This document shows, piece after piece, positions 7,055-7,252 of a stretch of DNA of 7,252 bases. A program made the translations under genes and the position numbers. How positions within the stretch are numbered: position 1 is the stretch's first letter; every line of letters starts with the position of its first letter. A model generated the notes under the pieces. It saw only the letters and a program-made list of their open reading frames with translations, did not search any database and was not told the DNA's origin. The DNA is from Thermoplasmata archaeon (GTDB lineage: Archaea; Thermoplasmatota; E2; DHVEG-1; B18-G2): contig QMTN01000017.1 of NCBI GenBank assembly GCA_003651105.1, positions 1 through 7,252 on the forward strand, in the 5' to 3' direction.

Positions 7055-7159
7055 ATGAAAAGGAGCTCAAGGGCGTGGAAGAAGAGAGGCAAGATGCGCT
7101 GGAAGTGGAGAAAGAAGAGGATGAGAAGGGAGATGAGAGCCCGGAGGCAGAGGAGATAG
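7055..7159 (+). CDS. rpl41e: Ribosomal protein eL41
   Basis: This tiny gene encodes 34 residues, M-K-R-S-S-R-A-W and onwards. Twenty-one of the 34 residues are Arg or Lys, and there are three Trp. The segment GKMRWKWRKKRMRRE (12-26) is the core of eL41, the single-helix protein of the large subunit that reaches the intersubunit bridge region. The archaeal form has the same lead-in (basic residues, W-K-K-x-G-x-MRWKW) and about 34-37 residues, so the length is right. A GAGGT site 5 nt upstream fixes the start. It is too short for most gene finders. The stop codon ends 3 nt before the first base of tRNA-Trp, so the two are very probably cotranscribed. The extreme composition could in principle be chance, but the ordered motif, ribosome binding site and TATA box together argue against that. 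Confidence 0.9.
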   Translation: MKRSSRAWKKRGKMRWKWRKKRMRREMRARRQRR

Positions 7160-7193
7160 GATGGGAGCATGGTGTAGCCAGGCATCATCGCGG

Positions 7194-7252
7194 GCTCCAG
7201 TTAGGGGATGATTAGAAGAGGGTCATCTGACCCCGTGATGATTAACTGGAGC
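7194..7252 (+). repeat. 10-bp perfect inverted repeat spanning the exon-intron junction
   Basis: GCTCCAGTTA at 7194-7203 and TAACTGGAGC at 7243-7252 are exact reverse complements, separated by 39 bases. The left arm contains G31, the CCA anticodon and the first three intron bases; the right arm is the presumed D-guide. The repeat may be longer, since the window ends at its outer edge. It is best read as the guide-target duplex of the C/D RNA, with possible competition against the splicing fold. Confidence 0.85.
7201..7252 (+). ncRNA. tRNA-Trp intron carrying a C/D-box 2'-O-methylation guide RNA (partial)
   Basis: After the 5' splice site, ordered sRNA boxes are visible: C box ATGATTA at 7208-7214 (one mismatch to RTGATGA), D' box CTGA at 7227-7230, a CCCC spacer, and a perfect C' box GTGATGA at 7235-7241. 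The D box should lie just outside the window. The segment before D' contains GGGTC (7220-7224), which can pair with G37-A38-C39-C40-C41 of the spliced tRNA; the fifth base upstream of D' (G7222) faces position 39. The segment after C', TAACTGGAGC (7243-7252), is the exact complement of 7194-7203 around the anticodon; G7249 faces C34. Introns guiding methylation at 34 and 39 of their own tRNA-Trp are known in Euryarchaeota. Positions 38-43 are inferred from the 5' strand of the stem. Confidence 0.82.

Larger units (their letters stand above)
7163..7252 (+). tRNA. trnW: tRNA-Trp (CCA), 5' exon plus start of an intron; 3' end outside window
   Basis: The 5' exon is 7163-7200 and fits the cloverleaf base by base: acceptor strand GGGAGCA (7163-7169), U8 G9, D arm GTGT/TCAT (with a U13-U22 mismatch and a G10-U25 wobble, as I recall in archaeal tRNA-Asp), G18G19 at 7181-7182, C26, anticodon 5' strand GCGGG (7190-7194), then loop C32 U33 C34 C35 A36 G37. 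The anticodon is therefore CCA at 7197-7199. The bases after G37 cannot form the other side of the GCGGG stem, so an intron begins at 7201, the canonical archaeal position between 37 and 38. The 3' exon, T arm and acceptor partner lie beyond the right edge, so pairing of the acceptor and anticodon stems and the splicing motif cannot be checked. It begins 3 nt after the eL41 stop. Confidence 0.88.

Noticed and set aside
7094..7159. Shorter eL41 start at the internal Met codon, giving 21 residues
   Set aside because: It would resemble the compact eukaryotic form, but the upstream 13 residues match the archaeal lead-in and the upstream ATG has the correctly spaced GAGGT.
7220..7233. Hairpin GGGTC-ATCT-GACCC read as a terminator or independent RNA
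   Set aside because: It contains the D' box and guide of the intron sRNA and has no following T-run; the pairing is more simply a by-product of the guide and the CCCC spacer.

Overview
The window comes from an archaeon. It encodes an archaeal/eukaryotic-type class I release factor (aRF1), a beta-CASP nuclease of the archaeal CPSF family, ribosomal protein eL41, a type-2 ('methanogenic-type') seryl-tRNA synthetase, and a tRNA-Trp interrupted after position 37 by an intron that carries C/D guide-RNA boxes. Promoters look like archaeal TATA elements about 26 nt upstream of very short or absent leaders, and the ribosome binding sites match an archaeal 16S 3' end. Heavy AGG/AGA arginine and AAG/GAG codon use suggests a thermophile, though that is only an impression. 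The type-2 SerRS and the C/D-box tRNA-Trp intron lean towards a euryarchaeal lineage related to or including methanogens. I cannot name a genus.

Layout, left to right. Bases 1-750 (minus) hold the N-terminal 250 residues of an OPT-family transporter cut by the window edge, with its own promoter in 751-815. Then, all on the minus strand and transcribed right to left, come SerRS (5456-6952), a stomatin/SPFH protein (4643-5407), a full-length NfeD membrane serine protease (3339-4646, overlapping the stomatin stop as ATGA), an aCPSF2-like nuclease (2069-3310) and aRF1 (816-2057). Gaps from stomatin to aRF1 are -4, 28 and 11 nt, so these four genes look like one operon driven from a promoter just downstream of SerRS. 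SerRS has a TATA box placed for a leaderless transcript.

A divergent control region (6953-7054) separates SerRS from a plus-strand unit: a 34-codon eL41 gene (7055-7159) and, 3 nt after its stop codon, tRNA-Trp (from 7163), which runs off the right edge inside its intron.

Functionally the window is mostly translation machinery (SerRS, aRF1, eL41, tRNA-Trp) joined to RNA turnover (aCPSF2) and a membrane quality-control pair (stomatin + NfeD). The most unusual part is the right end. Intron boxes C, D' and C' are visible, and the guide segments are laid out so that the standard five-nucleotide rule points at tRNA positions 39 and 34. This predicts a D box at 7254-7257, two bases outside the window. 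No mobile element, CRISPR array or large non-coding stretch was seen; the longest stretch between genes is 102 bases.
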